DNA of 64,000 bases from Diphasiastrum complanatum (Eukaryota > Streptophyta > Lycopodiopsida > Lycopodiales > Lycopodiaceae). Shown piece by piece: positions 31,996 through 46,500 of this stretch. The DNA is taken from NCBI GenBank assembly GCA_029204225.1, contig CM055094.1, positions 12,499,314-12,563,313 on the forward strand, written 5' to 3'. The notes under the pieces were generated by a model, which worked only from the letters and a program-made list of their open reading frames with translations, was not told where the DNA came from and did no database searches. Every line of letters starts with the position of its first letter. The stretch's first letter is position 1. Position numbers and translations under genes: made by a program.

Positions 31996-34461
31996 GTAAG
32001 CGCTGCCTCCGGAGCTTTTGTTTCAGTACTACCGAGGCCTTTTCATGATGGATCAGAAAAAAATTTGCCTATACTTTGCTTCGTTTTAGTACTAGAGAGG
32101 CATTTTCATGATTGATCAGGAAAAACTTCGCCTATAGCTTTGTTGTAGTACTACAAGGCCAAATATTTTCTTGACTACTTCACATGCTTAAGAGGTGGCC
32201 GAGTTGAGACCCAAAATCAACGTCTTAATTTATAGGCTAAATTTGAGGAATTTTGATGACAATGTACTAATCCAACCACCAAGTAGGTGTGATTCCTAGA
32301 TTCGGGGCTTAGATGGTAGGGTTAGGTCAATACTTGATGTTGGAGAACCCTAATGCTCAGATCTGAATTGATCCATTATTACTTTGATGAGGATCATTTG
32401 TACTTTCAATTTTTTGAGATGCAATTTGGAGATTTCCAAGGCCGAGTTAAAGCATCAATCTAAGCTTGACAATGTAAATGGCTAATAGAGTGCTATTAAG
32501 TTGATTTGTTGTCCCGCATGTACTTCGGGTTGCAATGATTGCATTTTGCTTGATGATCATGGTGATAGTATCGGGAAAAAAGCTTTGCTTATCATGGTTC
32601 TTGTTGGTCAACCTATTCAAGCTAACGATCTTTGTATATAAGACAAACTAGGATCAAAAGTTTCAAGTGTGGAATACAAAACTTGCGTGCAAATCATAGT
32701 CAGGAAAAAAAAAAGGATAGTAATCTTCATAAGCAACTTAGAGAACCGCTTGTGGATCTTTGGAAGATCATACTTTTGAGAGATGTAGAACCTATCACCT
32801 TCCCTTATGTTGATAATTGCATGGCTCTTGTATGTGGTTTTGGTGGCAATAAGGTCTCCTCAAAGTGAAATCAAACGATGGAAGCCGTAGTAGAATTGCT
32901 CTAGAATTACATGATAGACAAGGCAAGTGAATATAGTGTTCACATTTCACGTGTGCCAACCAGCAAAATTTTCAAAAACTAGTCCTTTGGAACCATAGCT
33001 ATCGCTTGAAATTGATTCGTCTTCAAAGCCTTCCTTCGGCACTCTTTTTATTTTAGTTAGGATACATCTTGGGTCAACTTCCAAACAAAATATCTTTTCT
33101 TTTCTTGGAATTGTTGTGATCACACACACACACAAATATATCATAATTGCACTAGGCGCTCTGGATTTCAAGTTTAGGGTTTTTTGGAACACAAAATCTT
33201 TATTTAATTTTTTCTCTTTGAATTTTTTTTAAAAAGAAATGTCAAATGAATGAGCTAAACTGTACAATAAGAGTAGACAGGTTTTTATGTGCACCTGTTA
33301 AAATTGTTCAAAATATTGACTGGAAATCTGCATTATTGGAGTAGCTTGCTATGGAGGCCCTACTAGAATACAATATTGTTGGAATGTTTGTATAAAAAGA
33401 AAAGAGACTTAGAATCATTGCAAATATACTGCGTTTCAAGCAGAAAGACTATGATAGTCTATCTTTCAATTTGTGACATTTGGTGACATGTTCTTAGCTG
33501 AGCATAGGTGCTTTCGAGAATGCCAATGAGAGTTTTTCAGACTCTCAGAAGTATGACTGTAAAGAGGGGGTGCTAGCACTTTTGGTGCAATGACTAAAAT
33601 ATTGTTCATGTTCATTTATAATTCTTTGTTGCTGAAAATTTTCATGTTGCATTGACGATTAATTTCGCAATCAGATTAACACCATATCAAACAATTTTTG
33701 CTTCATAGTTTGTTGAAATTTGTTATGAAAAACGAGATTGGGATCATTTCATTTTGAAGACTGGTACACAAGATGTATTGATTATGATGCACCTTATTGG
33801 TGCTTCATTGGATGGTACTACGATGCAGTCTTACTTGATTGTTGCTACACTCTACATTTGTTGAGATATAATAATATTGACATGAAGTTGAGAGTGGTAG
33901 GGATGTATAAATTGGAGACTCGATAAGGTACATGCTGGCAACTGAGACATCCAAATGAGTTGATGAGATTCATAGACTTTTAGGTAATCTTATGAATATA
34001 GTACGCCAATTCTATTTTTGTTGGTTCTATGGTTTTCTATTCATATATAGTTGGAAAAAAGATTAGAGTCTATAATTGGGGCATGACATACAATTTTAGT
34101 TTTCAAGTCCCGTATTATTGAGGGACAACTACATATAATCAATACCTATATGTGAGAGTCAAAATCTCTCTATACTGATCTTCTTGAGTTGGTCAAAGAG
34201 ATCATCCATATCGTGGTTCTATGGTTTTCTACTCATATGTAGTTGGAAAAAAGATTAGAGTCCATTATTGGGGCATGACATACAATTTTAGTTTTCAAGT
34301 CCTGTATTATTGAGGGACAACTACATATAATCAATACCTATATGTGAGTGTCAAACTCTCTCTATAGTGAACTTCTTGACCATATCTTCATTTTTGTACC
34401 AAAGAAAAATAGGAAGTTTCCATTAGGACCCAATAATCAGTTCCTATATGCTTAGTGTCGT

Positions 34462-34536
<75 letters not shown>

Positions 34537-37500
34537 AGAGAGGGCCACCATGCCAAGGGATAGGGATCCCTTGTGGGATCACGTCACCATCCCTGCGGCC
34601 TATGGCACATCGGGCACGAAGAGATGGACTTGCAGATACTGTCACCAGTCTTACAGTGGAGGGCCCTCACGCATCAGGGCACATTTGTTACGTTCGAGGG
34701 GGTACGAGATTGCCCCTTGCATGCATGCTCCTGACATGCTACTCACTCCTGTTACATCGGAGGAGGTTGGCCCTTCGAGGATGGGGCCCAGACAAAGAGG
34801 TAAACATTCAATCCTTACACTTCAAAGTTCAAACATTCTAATTTCACATCGTTCAAGTTTTAACTCACATCAAGTTTGATCTCAGATCATCTAAATTCTA
34901 ATTTTAAAATTGTATTGTTTGTCCTTTCTGGTAGATCGAGATGCAGTGGCGGCGACACAACCAGAGGCCACCACATCACGCTCCCCAGTTGCCATCCGCT
35001 CACCCCTCGCTTCCCATGGCTCAGAGGACAGAACTGCAGATTAGGCAGGGCCTAGTACCCGACTTGACCCGCCTTCTGGTGCAGGATTACTTGTTAATTG
35101 CAGCTAGCTATTTATGTTTAATCATGAATCATGAATCATGATTGTAATTTGTCAATATTCAAATGATCATTTATCATTGAAATTTGCCATGATATTTGAA
35201 TTACAATCTCGGATCTATCATCTTGTCTTGTCACTTCAAACTTGTAAGTTGTGCAACACTGCAATGTGAGTCGTGACTTGTCACTTGTGAACTTTCAACT
35301 AGGTATGGTTGCACCATCATATCTGATGGTTGGAGCGATACGAGAAGGCGCCACATATTGAATATCCTGGTGTCTTCGTGCATGGGGACGATGTCTCTCA
35401 GATCCATCGACACCTCTGGGGAGGCAGTCACGGGCGACTACATGTTCTCACACATTCGAGCTGCCATTGAGGAGGTCGGACCACAACACGTTGTACTTAT
35501 TGCAATTTACTATAATGTTAAATGGTAATTTGTAAATTTTAATGTTGAATGTTCATTGCTCAATGGCGATTGATTAAAAAAAGATTATGGTTCACTAAGC
35601 ACTGAGTAGTGAGCACTTGAATTCGGAATCCCAAAGTCATGCACATTGCATTGTATGGTTGGTGTAGGTGGTCATAGATAATGTGTCAAACTGCGTCTCC
35701 ATGGGTAGGCTTGTTAATGAGACCTACCTGCACATCTTTTGGACTCCTTGTGCTGCACACTGCCTGGACTTGTTGGTCGAGGATGTGGCCAAGATTCCAT
35801 GGATTGCGGAGGTGGTGCGTACCGCACGGTTCTTGGTGAGATTCGTCACCAAGAAGCCCAGGGTCTCGGCCATGTTCAAGAGACAGTCCACCTTGGATGT
35901 CTTGAGACCTGCCCCCACCACGTATGCAAGTTGCAAGTTGCAACTCAAATTTGAATGCGCTTCTGTTGGTAAGTATTTACTGTTTAGTTAGTAGTGGTAA
36001 ATATTTCATGCATGTGCCATGTATTTTGTTGTCAGAAGTTAGAACTTAGAACTTGTCCCTTGTGCCCTGTGCAGGTTTGCATTTATGTTCCTGGTCCTGG
36101 AACAACTGTTGAAAGTTCATCAGGGCTTGAGGCAGATGGTTGTTGCTGTTGATTGGGCGCAGTGGGGGCCATCACAGGAGCCCAAGAGTAAGAGATTCGA
36201 GCGGACCGTTATGTATTCACCATTTTGGGATGAGGCTCGATCCATTGTGTGGGCCTACAGCCCATGTACATTGTCCTGCGCCTTATAGATTGAGAGCGCT
36301 GCACATTGGGCCTCTTGTACGAGTTCATGGACAGGCTGGGCGAGCAGTTGAGCCTTTGCACGACCATTAGCCCAGAGAGGTATATCAAGATTCAAATTTC
36401 AAATGTAGTATGTAGACAATAGTATGTAGTATGTACTATATAATATAATTATTAATGTGTCTTCAATCTTGATTCTTGCAGGCTTGCGGAGGTCCGGCTC
36501 CTTTGGCTGAGCAGGTGGGAGTGGTTTCATAAGCCCCTGCATGCCATGGCCCACATACTCCATTCACTTTGGAGGAATGAGGAGTAGTTCACAGATAGGG
36601 AGCTCAGGGATGGTTGGAATGCCTATATCTCCCGAGTTTATCCTGATGTACGCGAGCAGGATAACCTGTTGGATGAGCTCCAAATTTTCAGGCAGGTCGC
36701 TTGTGAGAGAATCTGGAGTGTCCATTCCTTGATTCACACAAAGAAGAGGAATCGACTCTCATCTGCATAGTTGGAGAGGTTGGTGTACGTACACGCCAAC
36801 CAGAGACTTTTGGGTAGACTCCAGACCACCGCAGAGCCTATCCAAGTAACTTGTAAGCCCTAACTTATAATTTCTAAATTCTAGCATGTGGTCCATCATC
36901 CCAGGATCCAGTTAGAACTTAGTAGATACTAAATATATCATAGTAGACTGTAGCTAAATTTTAACTTTTGTCGGGACTCGGCCCTCCAAATTTTGTCTTG
37001 ATTTCAATGTGCATTGTGACATGTGCATAGGTTAATCCTGATCTGATCGATGTGGCAAAGGCTCCAGAGTTGCCACCGAGAGACCAGTCAGAGGAGGACG
37101 TGTATGCATTCCTCCATGAGTGTTACGAGCTCGTAACCAGTGCCGAACCCTAGAGAACACAGATAGGTCAGATACCACAGTCAGGGTCGTGTCCAATGTA
37201 CATGACCAACAGGGCAAGACAGTGTGAGTAATGTGCCCCAGCACGGTCCATAGTCATGGCGGGCCTAACACAGCCTAGGGACCCTGTCAGCAGGATAGGG
37301 CTCCCAGTTGGGTCCCGATGTGCAGTCGGCCACGTCAGTGCCACGTGGCTGACACTTGGCAGTAGCATGCTACCAGTCCTCACACTAGGCTAGGAGGGGC
37401 TTACTCTATATCAGGGAGTAGGCAAGGTTGGGTGGATCAGCTAGTGTTTGCCCTACTGTGGTGTTAGGATCTATTACACAGGTATCAGAGCCATCTCCAT

Positions 37501-40500
37501 CCTAGGGAGTTTAGGAGCAGCAGTAGAGAAAGCTATCAGAAGATAGGAAAGATCTTTGAGATTCTCAGAAAAGAATAGAGGAGGAAAATCGCTGTAGGAT
37601 CAGCTTTCTAATCCTCCAATTTGCTGGATTTCTCAGCAGTTTGGAAGCATATCTTTTAGAATAGCTTCAGCGTTGAAAAATCAGTTTCCCTCTCTGATTT
37701 TCGAGTGTAGATCACTGTGAGTCTGAGCGGAATTTCAAGAGAAAAGGATGGGCAGATCCATCGCTGTATAGCTAGCCTTCAGATCTGAAAATTGTAGCAA
37801 GTTTTGAGTAGATTAGAGTAAGTTCTAATCAAAAGGTAGTAGCAGGGCCAGCACTGGACATGGAAGAGAAAGGAGTCAAAACTCATTTCTGATTTGCAAG
37901 ATTTTCAGAGGTTAGGCATCAACTTTTCTTGCCACAGATCAGCGAGCAGGGTGCCATCGAAAATCCAGATTTTGGAATGGTTTTTTGGCTTCAAACTTGT
38001 TTTTTTTGGACCAACTCAGATGCTGTCAGATCAGCGAGGGTAGACAGCCTTCAATTTCAGAAAGTTTTATACTTTTCAAGGTCCTTTGCCTCGCTTTTTG
38101 GAGCCCCACGTATGCAATCAGAGCAGTGAGCAACTCTACTCAAGAAACTGGAAATCTTGGTGCTATTTTGGAGCCATAAACAGGGATTTTCTGGGACAGC
38201 AGGTCTGAAATTTTGGGTGGAAGAGCTGAGAGGGTTCCTTTTCGTAATTTCTTAGGAAGTACAGTCCTCAGAAACAGCTAAGTCATCTTTCCTTTCCCTT
38301 GTAGAGTTGTAAATTAGTCTTTTAGACTTTTTTTCCTTCAGAAGTTAAGGTAGCTCTCTTTCAGTTCCGAAGATGACCACTCCTCAGGGACCTGATCAAC
38401 CCTAGGAGAGAGGCTTCGACGAACTTGAAACAGAAGCCTTGGCTTACATAAAAGGGAAGGAACCCATGGAAGTGGAAGAAAAGGAACAGTTCGCCGAAGA
38501 ACTCGACGAACTGGTTACCAAGGAGCAGTTTCTCCAATTGGTAACAGAAGTGGATGAACTGAAGTTGGCATTAGCCAATTTCAAGTCCAGTGTGGACGAC
38601 TCGTTTGCTGAACTCAAAAACTTGATTTTGAGTTCCGCAAAAGGAAGCCTTCCCTCCACTTCTCAGTTATCCCCTTCTCCACTCCCATCAGTTTCGGGTG
38701 AGACTTTACGGTCTCACCCCAGTGTTTTTAAAGATTTAAAACCTCCTACTTTTAATGGGGAAGAGAAGGATAGAAATGCAGATATTCTACAAACCTTCCT
38801 CAGCAAATGGAAGAACATTCATGCTCTTAAACAGACCCCTGACCATTTGCAAGCTCTTGAGGCCAGTCTTTCCTTAGGGCCTATGGCCTATAAGTGGTGG
38901 TTAAATCTCCAGGAGACTGGGCAGACTCCCCGGTCATGGAAAGCTTTTGAAGAAGCTTTCCTAAGAGAATTTCTACCAGAAAATGAACTTGATAGAGCTT
39001 GGGAAAGAACAGTAATGGACAAGTCCCTCATCCAATATATCTCGCAGTATCGAGAAGCAATTTTAAAGATTAAAAATATGGATGACTATCAGAAAATTAG
39101 GGGATTTGTCCGTGGCCTCAAAGATGAATATAAAGTAGAGGTCCAGAGAAACTCGCCTACTACCCTTGAGCAAGCTCTCAGATATGCTCAAATCTATGAT
39201 GATTCAGTGGGTAAGAAGAGAGCGAGATAACAACCACTTTCTGAGCAGCCTCCTCAGAAAGACACTCAATTTAAAAAGAAATTTTTAAAAAGAAAGAAAG
39301 AAGATAAATTTAAAAGTGAAGCTCCTTAGAAACGCCCTTCACTCATACAGCCCTTAAAACCAGATGATTTTGAGAAAGCCAAACAAGAACGTTTGTGCTT
39401 TGTGTGTATGGGCAAGGGACACACAGTCAGACAGTGTCCCAAGGGGCCTTTCATTAAAAAAGATAAGAAAGATAAAAAACAAGTTCATCTTGTTCAGACT
39501 GTATGTTTCCCCAGTGACTCGGCAGCTTCCGAGATCAAAGTGTATCATGAAGATCATGAACACTGTTGCCAGCTGACCTCTGCAATGCTAGCGAGACCCT
39601 TCAGCTTTGGGCCGCATGACCTAGTACGTATGCATGGGAAAGTTGGTAACCAGTCAGTAAGAGTCATGGTTGATGATGGGGCAACCCATAATTTCATCAA
39701 CCACACCCTGGTTAAAAAGCTTAAACTACCAGAAGTACCTAGTCAGCATAGGTACATAGTTTCATTAGCTAAGGGTGAAGATAAAAAAATATGGGAAACT
39801 ATGGTAAGTAAGTTAAATCTTGGTATTCAGGGGTACCAAAAGATGAAATAAACTTTCAGATAATGCACCTGGATCGAACAGACATTGTTCTCGGGAGAGA
39901 TTGGCTCTACAGTTTAGGACCTTCCCTCCACAGAAACTATCAGGAGAACACCCTCAGCTTTCAGCATAAAGGCCGAGAGATCCAGTTGCATGGGGAGCAT
40001 GATGTTCCCAACAGCCCTATGGTCTGCAGTTCAGAGCTCTGTCAGCTAATCGGAGACGAAGACCATCAGGTATTCTTATGTGACTTTCAGTTTATTCCTG
40101 AAGTTTCTATTTCCAGTTCTATTCAGCAGAAAATCAGTAAATTAGAAACTTTATTGTCTAAATTTAAAGATGTTTTTCCTGAAGATTTACCACATGGTTT
40201 ATCACCTAGCAGAGAGGTAGATCATGTAATAAACCTAGTACTAGGTACAGCACCTGTTTCTAAACCTCCGTATCGGGTCAGCCGAACAGAGGATGAAGAA
40301 ATAACTAGGCAGTTAACAGATTATCTTGGGAAAGGCCAAATTCAGACCAGTAGTTCACCATGGGCCTCACCAGTCCTATTGGTGAAAAAGAAAGAGGGGT
40401 CTATGCGTCTTTGCGTAGATTACAGAGCCCTCAATAAAGTCACATAAGAATAAATACCCTATGCCTCGGGCAGATGAGTTGTTTGATCAACTCGACGGGG

Positions 40501-43500
40501 CTAAGTTTTTCAGTAAAATAGACCTCAGATCGGGATATCATCAAGTCCGTATAAAATCGGAAGATGTCTCGAAAACAACTTTTAGGACTCGTCACGGTCA
40601 TTATGAGTTTAAGGTGATGCCATTTGGGCTCACAAATGCTTCGGCTACCTTTATGACCTTGATGAACAGTGTCCTCAGACCATACTTGGGTAAGTTTGTA
40701 GTCGTATTTTTAGATGACATCCTCGTTTACAGCAAAACGAGGAGGGAGCATCTAAAACACCTCAGAAAGGTGTTTCGATTGCTCAGAAAGCATAAGCTCT
40801 ATACTAAACAATCCAAGTGTGAATTCTTCGTTGAAGAAGTAGCATATTTGGGTCACATTATCTCTTCAGATGGGATTAAGATGGACCCAAATAAGGTTAA
40901 AGCCATACTCAGTTGGCTGAGACCTCAGAATATTTTGGAACTTCAGATCTTTCTTGGTCTTGCGGGATATTACAGACGATTTGTCAAGGAATATGCTCAG
41001 ATAGCAGTTCCTATGACAAATCTCCTTAAGGGGAAGGGAAAGGAGTTCATTTGGGAGTCCGCACAGCAGGAGAGCTTTGATACTCTCAAAACAGCCTTAG
41101 CTACAGCACCGGTTTTAAAAGTTGTCGACCCCAATCAGCCATTTGTGGTCGAAACAGATGCTAGCGACTTTGCAGTAGGTGCTGTGCTAACTCAGGGCGG
41201 ACGACCAGTTGCGTTCGAGAGTAAAAAACTCGAGCCAGCTCAGACTAGGTACAGTGCCTATGAAAAGGAACTCTTTTCTATAGTCCATGCCCTTAAGATT
41301 TGGAGGCATTATTTGTATGGGGCCGACTTTGAGGTCCTGATAGACCATGAGAGTCTCAGATACCTTTGCAATCAACTTGAGCTTAGAGGTCGGAAAGCTC
41401 GTTGGGCAGAGTTGATGCAAGAGTTTGACATGTCTATCAGATATAGACGTGGGAAATTCAATACAGTAGCAGATGCCCTTAGCAGAATGCCTATGATAAA
41501 CGAACTGAGTTTTACTCAGATTCGTAATGAGTTACTCGAGTCCTTGAGAGGGAAATGCCAACATGATGCATTCTTCTCTACTATCTGGAACTCAGTCCAG
41601 AGCAGACAGTTACAGACTCCAGAACCAGTTCCCGGGGCTGGTGCCAGTTCATCCAAGAATACGGCAGCTTCCGTTGAGGATGATGATGAGTCCGAGTATA
41701 CGTCGTCAGATGACGTTGAGGATTCTGAGCCTGTATTACCCAAGAAAACCCCAGTGGTTGAGGGTCAGTTGACTCAAGGATTCAAATGGAAACAGTATTC
41801 CATTCAGGATGAGTACTTGCTCTATAGAGATAGAGTATGTGTCCCCAATTCAGAGGATTATAGGCAGCAGGTCCTATATGAATGTCATGACAATCCTAGT
41901 GCGGGACACCCAGGCATACAGAAGACCTATGAGCTTCTTCGTAGGCAATTTTTTTGGCCCAATATGAAAAAGGACGTCCACCAGTATGTAACCAGTTGCC
42001 AGAAATGTCAAGTAAATAAAGCAGAGTGTTTAAAGGCAGGAGGGTTGTTGCATCCCTTAGAAATACCAGCTGGTAAATGGGAGAGTATCTCCATGGATTT
42101 TATAGTAGGCCTGCCTAAAACCCAAAAGGGTAATGACGCTATATGGGTCACAGTTGACGGTCTGACCAAAATGGCTCCTTTCATTCGGACCAAAACAACC
42201 GTTAGAGCTCCAGAGTTAGCGAGGTTGTTTGTAGACGGGCTATTTAAATTGTACGGTCTACCTTCCGGCATAGTCAGCGACCGGGACAGTAAGTTTACTG
42301 GAAATTTTTGGAGGGCAGTATTCCATCATCTCCATACTAAACTTAATATGAGTACCACCGACCATCCACAGACGGACGGTCAAACAGAAAGGGTAAATCA
42401 AGTGCTGGAGGATATGCTTCGTGCATACGTCAGCAAGAAGCAGACTAATTGGGAGGAGTATCTCTCGATATTAGAGTTTGCTTACAACAGTACCAAACAT
42501 TCAGCTACGGGATACAGCCCATTTATGCTGATGTACGGTTTTCAGCCACGCTCACCCACAGCTGTAGGTTTTAAACAAGAAAAAGTTGAAGCAGCCAGAA
42601 ACTTTTTAGAGGACCTAAACCAGATGATAGAACATGCTAAGCGTAGCATTAGACAGTCCCAGGATCGAGCCAGGCATTATGCAGATCCACACAGACGGGA
42701 TGTGCAGTTCTCCACCGGTGAGAAAGTCTACTTGAGAGTCCCAGTTGACTCTAAAACCCTCAAATCAGGAGTGTGTGCTAAGTTGTCTCCAAGGTATTGT
42801 GGTCCCTTTACCATCAATAGGAGACTAGGCGAGGTCACCTATGAACTAGAACTCCCACACAGCAGTAAGGTTTTTCCAGTCTTTCATGTAAGTCAATTAC
42901 GAAAAGCCTTAACCAGATCAGACAATCTGGTAGGGGACAGTGTTCTAGTTCTCCCATTGGATCCTCAACAACCTCCACATGAACCAGAGGAGATTCTTGA
43001 TAGTAGAGAGACGCAGACTCGTCATACTCTATACCGAGAATATCTGGTCAAGTGGAATGATCAGCTTGTTGAGAATGCCACTTGGGAAAGAGGCAGCGTC
43101 CTTCGCAAGATTTTTCCAGACTTTGTCTTAGAGGACCAAGACGGTTCTTAAGGGGGAGGGAGTGTTACGAGCTCGTAACCAGTGCCAAACCCTAGAGAAC
43201 ACAGATAGGTCAGATACCACAGTCAGGGTCGTGTCCAGTGTACATGACCAACAGGGCAAGACAGTGTGAGTAGTGTGCCCCAGCACGGTCCATAGTCATG
43301 GCGGGCCTAACACAGCCTAGGGACCCTGTCAGTAGGATAGGGCTCCCAGTTGGGTCCCGACATGCAGTCGGCCACGTCAGTGCCACGTGGCCGACACTTG
43401 GCAGTAGCATGCTACCAGTCCTCACACTGGGCTAGGAGGGGCTTACTCTATATCAGGGAGTAGGCAAGGTTGGGTGGATCAGTTAGTGTTTGCCCTACTG

Positions 43501-46500
43501 TGGTGTTAGGATCTATTACAATGAGGAGGCCATGCAGAGTGCAGGTGAGAAATTGGATTGTCTAAGGTCTTGAATTAAATTTTTGAAGTTCAAACTAAAT
43601 TCTAATTATTGTAATTTACTAATTTGCAGGCAATAACACGTTTGTCCCTCTTTGTGTGCACTGTGCAGGACCTGTCACTCGAGCAGAGCGTAGGAGGAGG
43701 GCAGGAGAGGATAGCAGCTCCCGTGCTCACAGCCTTGATGACGAGGACGAGTCTGAGTCTGAGTTTGAGGCATCGTCAGGGTTAGAGTCCTTAGAGGAGG
43801 AGGAGTCCGAGGAGGGCGGGGATGGGGATGACGATGAGGGGCATCGTACCTCTGCCTCCGATGAGGATTTTGTAGCTGAGCCTGCCACTCGAGAGGCCAC
43901 AGCAGGCTCCACAACACCAGCGAGTGGGAGGAGACTCCGGCGCAGGAGAGCTTAGAGTGCTCATTGTTGGAGTTTAATCTTACTCCTACTCTTCCTAACT
44001 GCCCTCCTTCCTTCTGTCAATTTCACTCTCTCAAATGAAACCTGTAGAAAATGAACTGTTTTTCAACAGTTTGCATTTTTAGACTAATTGTCACTACAGT
44101 CTGCATTTTTCCTCACAATTTCTGACACGCGACAAAAGCGAAAAATGCGACACTGCATTTTTACATGCAGTTTCTGACAGGCGACAAAAGCGAAAAATGC
44201 GACACTACATTTGTCCATGTAATTTCTGCCTTAGGAAAAATGCGAAAAACTCGACATTGCAGTTTTACACGTGATTCTACACAGGCGAAAAACCCGACAC
44301 TGCAGTTTTACACGGGATTCTACACAGGCGAAAAACCTAACACTGTAGTTTTACACGGGATTCCACACAGGCGAAAAATGCGACACTCTACAGAAATACA
44401 CAGGATTCCTCACAGGTTGTCTACGTCTTCACGCTCCAATAACAACTGTTCTAATTAGTTAGTTAAACAATCTTGTAAATTTAAAGCTAGAATAATGCAA
44501 GATCTTCCAGTTGCTATAAATGTAAGTGAGCGATTGAAGATAGGGCAGATTTGAGAGATCAGAGGATAGAGATCAAACGACCAGAACTTCTTCTAGTAGC
44601 TGACTCCTCAGAGTTAGTGATTATATAGAGAGAGAGAGATATTCTGAACTTTAGCAATTGCTTTGAATCTGTGAGTAGGATCATGGGACCGCATAAATCT
44701 GAATGCACAAGTTCAAGAATGCCCTTGGCCCTGGTAGCTTTCTCCTTTGGAAACTTTTTCGTCTGTTGCTTCCCTACTGCACAAGCCTCACATGTATCTG
44801 AAGAAGACTTAATGCTAGGAAGATCTACTACCATTTTGTGCCTGTTCAAAACTTGCAAACTTTTAGAACTCAAATGACCATATCTCTCGTGCCAAAGCTT
44901 GTCCCGATTAGTATCCCTTGCAGACAAGGCCTCTTGGCTAGGAATGGTTGTGAAAAGCTTGTAAAGACCTCCTTCTTGCATTCCCTTGGCTACCACCTTG
45001 AAGTTCTGATCTTTGTCTTTTACCAAACATTTAGAATCATCAAACTCTACCACCATGTTCTGTTGGGTAATGGCACCAACAGATAGCAAGTTCTTAACCA
45101 ACCCTGGTACATGCAACACACTTTTAATTTCCTTCACCTCGCCTGATGACAGCTGTACTGCAACTGTGCCTTTGCCCCTCACCATACGTGTAGAATTATC
45201 TCCAAGGCAAACATGCTGACCATCTTCTGTCTCCTCATAGGTGCTGAACCAATCTCTATGAGGTGTCATGTGCTTTGAGGCTCTAGAATCAATGTACCAT
45301 CCACTAATGTGGATTCAGATGATAGGGCTGCGGTGAATAGCTCAAGCACACCAGATTGCTCCTCCTCTGCAACTTTATCAACAAAGTGACCTTGCTGGTT
45401 CTTTCCCTTCTTCTGATCACTTTGCTTCTTCCTGCATTCAAAGGCAAAATGCCCATACTTACCACAATAGTTGCAGTTGCCCTTCCTCTTGGGTGTAGAT
45501 GAGGAATTGGTGCTTGACTCCTCTCCAACCTGTAACTTGGACACCTGCTGCTCCAAGCTTTGCTTTGAGTTCTTCTCTTTGCCTTTGCCTTTCTTCTGAA
45601 AGTTTTGCTTCTTCTTAGAAGCAAATGCAAGCTCTGGATTATCTTCCCTTTCAGAAAGATTCTTCCTTCTCATCTCCTCCTGTAAAAGAAGACCACATAA
45701 CTCCCCAAAGGTTGGGAGTTTCTCCCTAGCAGAAAGGGACATCACATAGTCTTGATAGTTGAATGACAAGCTGTTCAAGACTATGGGAACAATACTCCTG
45801 TCACTTACTTTCTCTCCAACTGAAGCAAGCTGATCCATTAGGTCCTTGACCTTTGGAATATGATCACCAATTGTTGCACCTGCTTCCATCTTGAGAGTAT
45901 GTAACCTGTTTTGCAAATACACCAGCTTGGCTGAATCCACTGTTTCAAGTCATGAGGCACCTGGCATATGTATTTACTATTATGTTATGATTCATGAATC
46001 ATGATATATTATGGATTCTAGTTTGAAGTTTCTGAAGTTAAGTTTTAACTGTACTATGTAGACTTGTAGTATGTTAGTCGATTATCTAATTATTGATGGT
46101 TAAAGGTTTAAACTTTAAACTTTAAAGTTTTACAATTTTGATTTTGGTATTTAATGTATTATGTTAGAACTTAGTAGTTAGTGTTGTCACTCCACACTCT
46201 AGAGAGAACTATCAAACAGGGCGGATAGCTTAGTGGTAGAGCATCCCATCTGTTATGAGGGAGGTCCTAGGTTCGAATCCTAGTCTTTCCATCCATATTA
46301 TGATTTATGGATTTCTAACTCTGGTATCAGAGCCAAGTTAGACCTAACAGTTCATGGTGTCAAGGCCATGGTTAGGTGGCCCAAGTTGTGGGACAGGTGA
46401 CAGCTAGGACCCCAACCAAGTGTGGCTTGAGGAGGGTGTTGGAATATCAATCCACACTCTAGAGAGAACTATCAAACAGGGCGGATTGCTCAGTGTAGAG

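Larger units (their letters stand above)
37121..43520 (+). mobile_element. chromodomain-type Gypsy inserted in the hAT exon
   Basis: A 6,400 bp element with LTRs of exactly 358 bp each, target duplication ATGAG (37,116-37,120 and 43,521-43,525), tRNA-iMet-type primer site and polypurine tract. Order: gag, protease, RT, RNase H, integrase with chromodomain-like end, as in chromoviruses. By eye about 9 LTR differences are seen in 358 bases (2.5 percent), all transitions. Stops in gag and frame shifts near 39,845 and 40,444 make this copy defective. Confidence 0.96.
34550..43955 (+). mobile_element. hAT-type (DUF659) transposon relic, split by Gypsy
   Basis: Plus-strand exons with plausible splice sites encode a transposase: BED zinc finger, DUF659, RNase H-like core and hAT C-terminal dimerisation region, then an acidic tail. 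Part of the coding sequence (37,031-37,120) is cut by the Gypsy and continues at 43,526. Several stops show it is dead. Terminal inverted repeats and the 8 bp target duplication were not identified, so the outer limits given are those of coding sequence only. Subterminal-type repeats at 44,061-44,420 may belong to its right end. Confidence 0.78.

Noticed and set aside
37121-37478. Cassandra-like 5S sequence in the Gypsy LTRs
   Set aside because: No 5S internal promoter blocks are visible, and the element has full gag-pol coding, so it is not a TRIM.
43675-43917. Pro/Arg-rich minus-strand frame
   Set aside because: It is the complement of the acidic hAT tail on the plus strand.
46219-46290. 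A functional tRNA gene
   Set aside because: The anticodon arm has a mismatch, the loop lacks T33, and an almost equal copy sits in the other LTR of the same TRIM, so it belongs to the element and is not an independent tRNA gene.
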